From assembly GCA_003021325.1 (NCBI GenBank), contig PXQM01000104.1:1-5628 (forward strand): DNA of 5,628 bases, given 5' to 3'. Position numbers and translations under genes: made by a program. Below are positions 5,454 to 5,628 of the stretch, in pieces; position 1 is the first letter of the stretch; every line of letters starts with the position of its first letter. The notes beneath the pieces are model-generated. The model made no database searches. It was not told the DNA's origin and saw only the letters and a program-made list of their open reading frames with translations. Source of the stretch: Halobacteriales archaeon QH_10_70_21 (GTDB lineage Archaea > Halobacteriota > Halobacteria > Halobacteriales > Haloarculaceae).

Positions 5454-5628
5454 CTACCGCGCTGCCCGCGGCCCCTCGCGTGCGGCGCGCTTCGCCTCGA
5501 GGACGGCGCCGGCGGCGAGGTCCAGCGCCAGCGACTCGGCCGTCGCGTCGGTCTCGCCGGGTTCGAAGCCGGCCGAGACGACCGAGCCGGCGGGCGGCTG
5601 TACGGCAACGGTCGCCCGGAGGCCGTCC
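5454..5628 (-). CDS. Conserved haloarchaeal protein, C-terminal 57 residues (5' end outside window)
   Basis: An open minus-strand frame enters from the right edge and stops at TAG 5456-5454. The 57 visible residues start DGLRATVAVQPPAGSVVSAG, continue with FEPGETDATAESLALDLAAG and end AKRAAREGPRAAR. The pattern of a beta segment, a proline-rich turn (QPPAGSVVSAGF) and an acidic, alanine-rich helix recalls, from memory, the C-terminus of a small haloarchaeal family of unknown function (possibly DUF5811). That assignment is not verified. There is no membrane segment or catalytic motif in the visible part. It is co-oriented with the kinase downstream but separated by 117 nt containing a promoter-like element, so the two are probably separate transcripts. 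Confidence 0.7.
   Translation of the reverse strand, partial: DGLRATVAVQPPAGSVVSAGFEPGETDATAESLALDLAAGAVLEAKRAAREGPRAAR

Noticed and set aside
5357..5608. A minus-strand 83-codon frame at the right edge
   Set aside because: The product is R/P/S-rich without family features; the alternative frame ending at 5454 gives a protein-like sequence (ATVAVQPPAGSVVSAGF).
1..5628. tRNA or rRNA genes, CRISPR repeats, insertion-sequence ends, or attachment sites
   Set aside because: No cloverleaf-like segment, regularly spaced repeat, transposase motif or terminal inverted repeat was recognised on either strand by eye.

Overview
The window looks like chromosomal DNA from a haloarchaeon (class Halobacteria). 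Base composition is very G+C rich, the predicted proteins are strongly acidic, and most genes have an AT-rich TATA-like element about 25-30 nt before the start codon with almost no leader. The gene families are also typical: a standalone RCK (TrkA) protein, HTH-less Lrp/AsnC ligand-binding proteins, archaeal pyruvate dehydrogenase E1 alpha, and a soluble PAS histidine kinase with the H-box LRHNLRNE. No tRNA, rRNA, CRISPR array, insertion sequence or phage gene was seen.

Layout. Positions 1-252 (minus) hold the start of an uncharacterised haloarchaeal protein. Positions 313-1234 (minus) hold a trkA-like gene, then, 1 nt after its stop, a 77-residue standalone Lrp/AsnC ligand-binding (RAM) protein. 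A second RAM paralogue (1334-1564, plus) is transcribed divergently from trkA, so the RCK gene sits between two related small-molecule sensors. Back to back with that gene's stop codon is the stop of a pyruvate dehydrogenase E1 alpha gene (1565-2504, minus). This gene is broken: a deletion of roughly 70 nt removed a conserved segment and shifted the frame, and no E1 beta partner is nearby. A three-helix membrane protein (2581-2892, plus) is divergent from it and overlaps tail-to-tail with thymidylate kinase (2889-3473, minus). Upstream of tmk on the same strand is a 604-residue soluble sensor kinase (3522-5336): degenerate receiver, PAS, LOV-like PAS, HisKA, HATPase. The right edge (5454-5628, minus) holds the C-terminus of a conserved haloarchaeal protein.

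How the genes work together. The clearest functional unit is trkA plus the two RAM proteins, plausibly linking nucleotide-dependent control of K+ transport to sensing of an amino acid or other small ligand; this is inference. The kinase probably senses an intracellular cue through two PAS domains and passes phosphate to a regulator outside the window. The other genes look like independent housekeeping or lineage-specific units. The most notable observations are the broken pdhA, the LOV-like domain that keeps its cysteine but has lost several flavin contacts, the trkA/RAM arrangement, and a perfect inverted repeat abutting the pdhA start codon.
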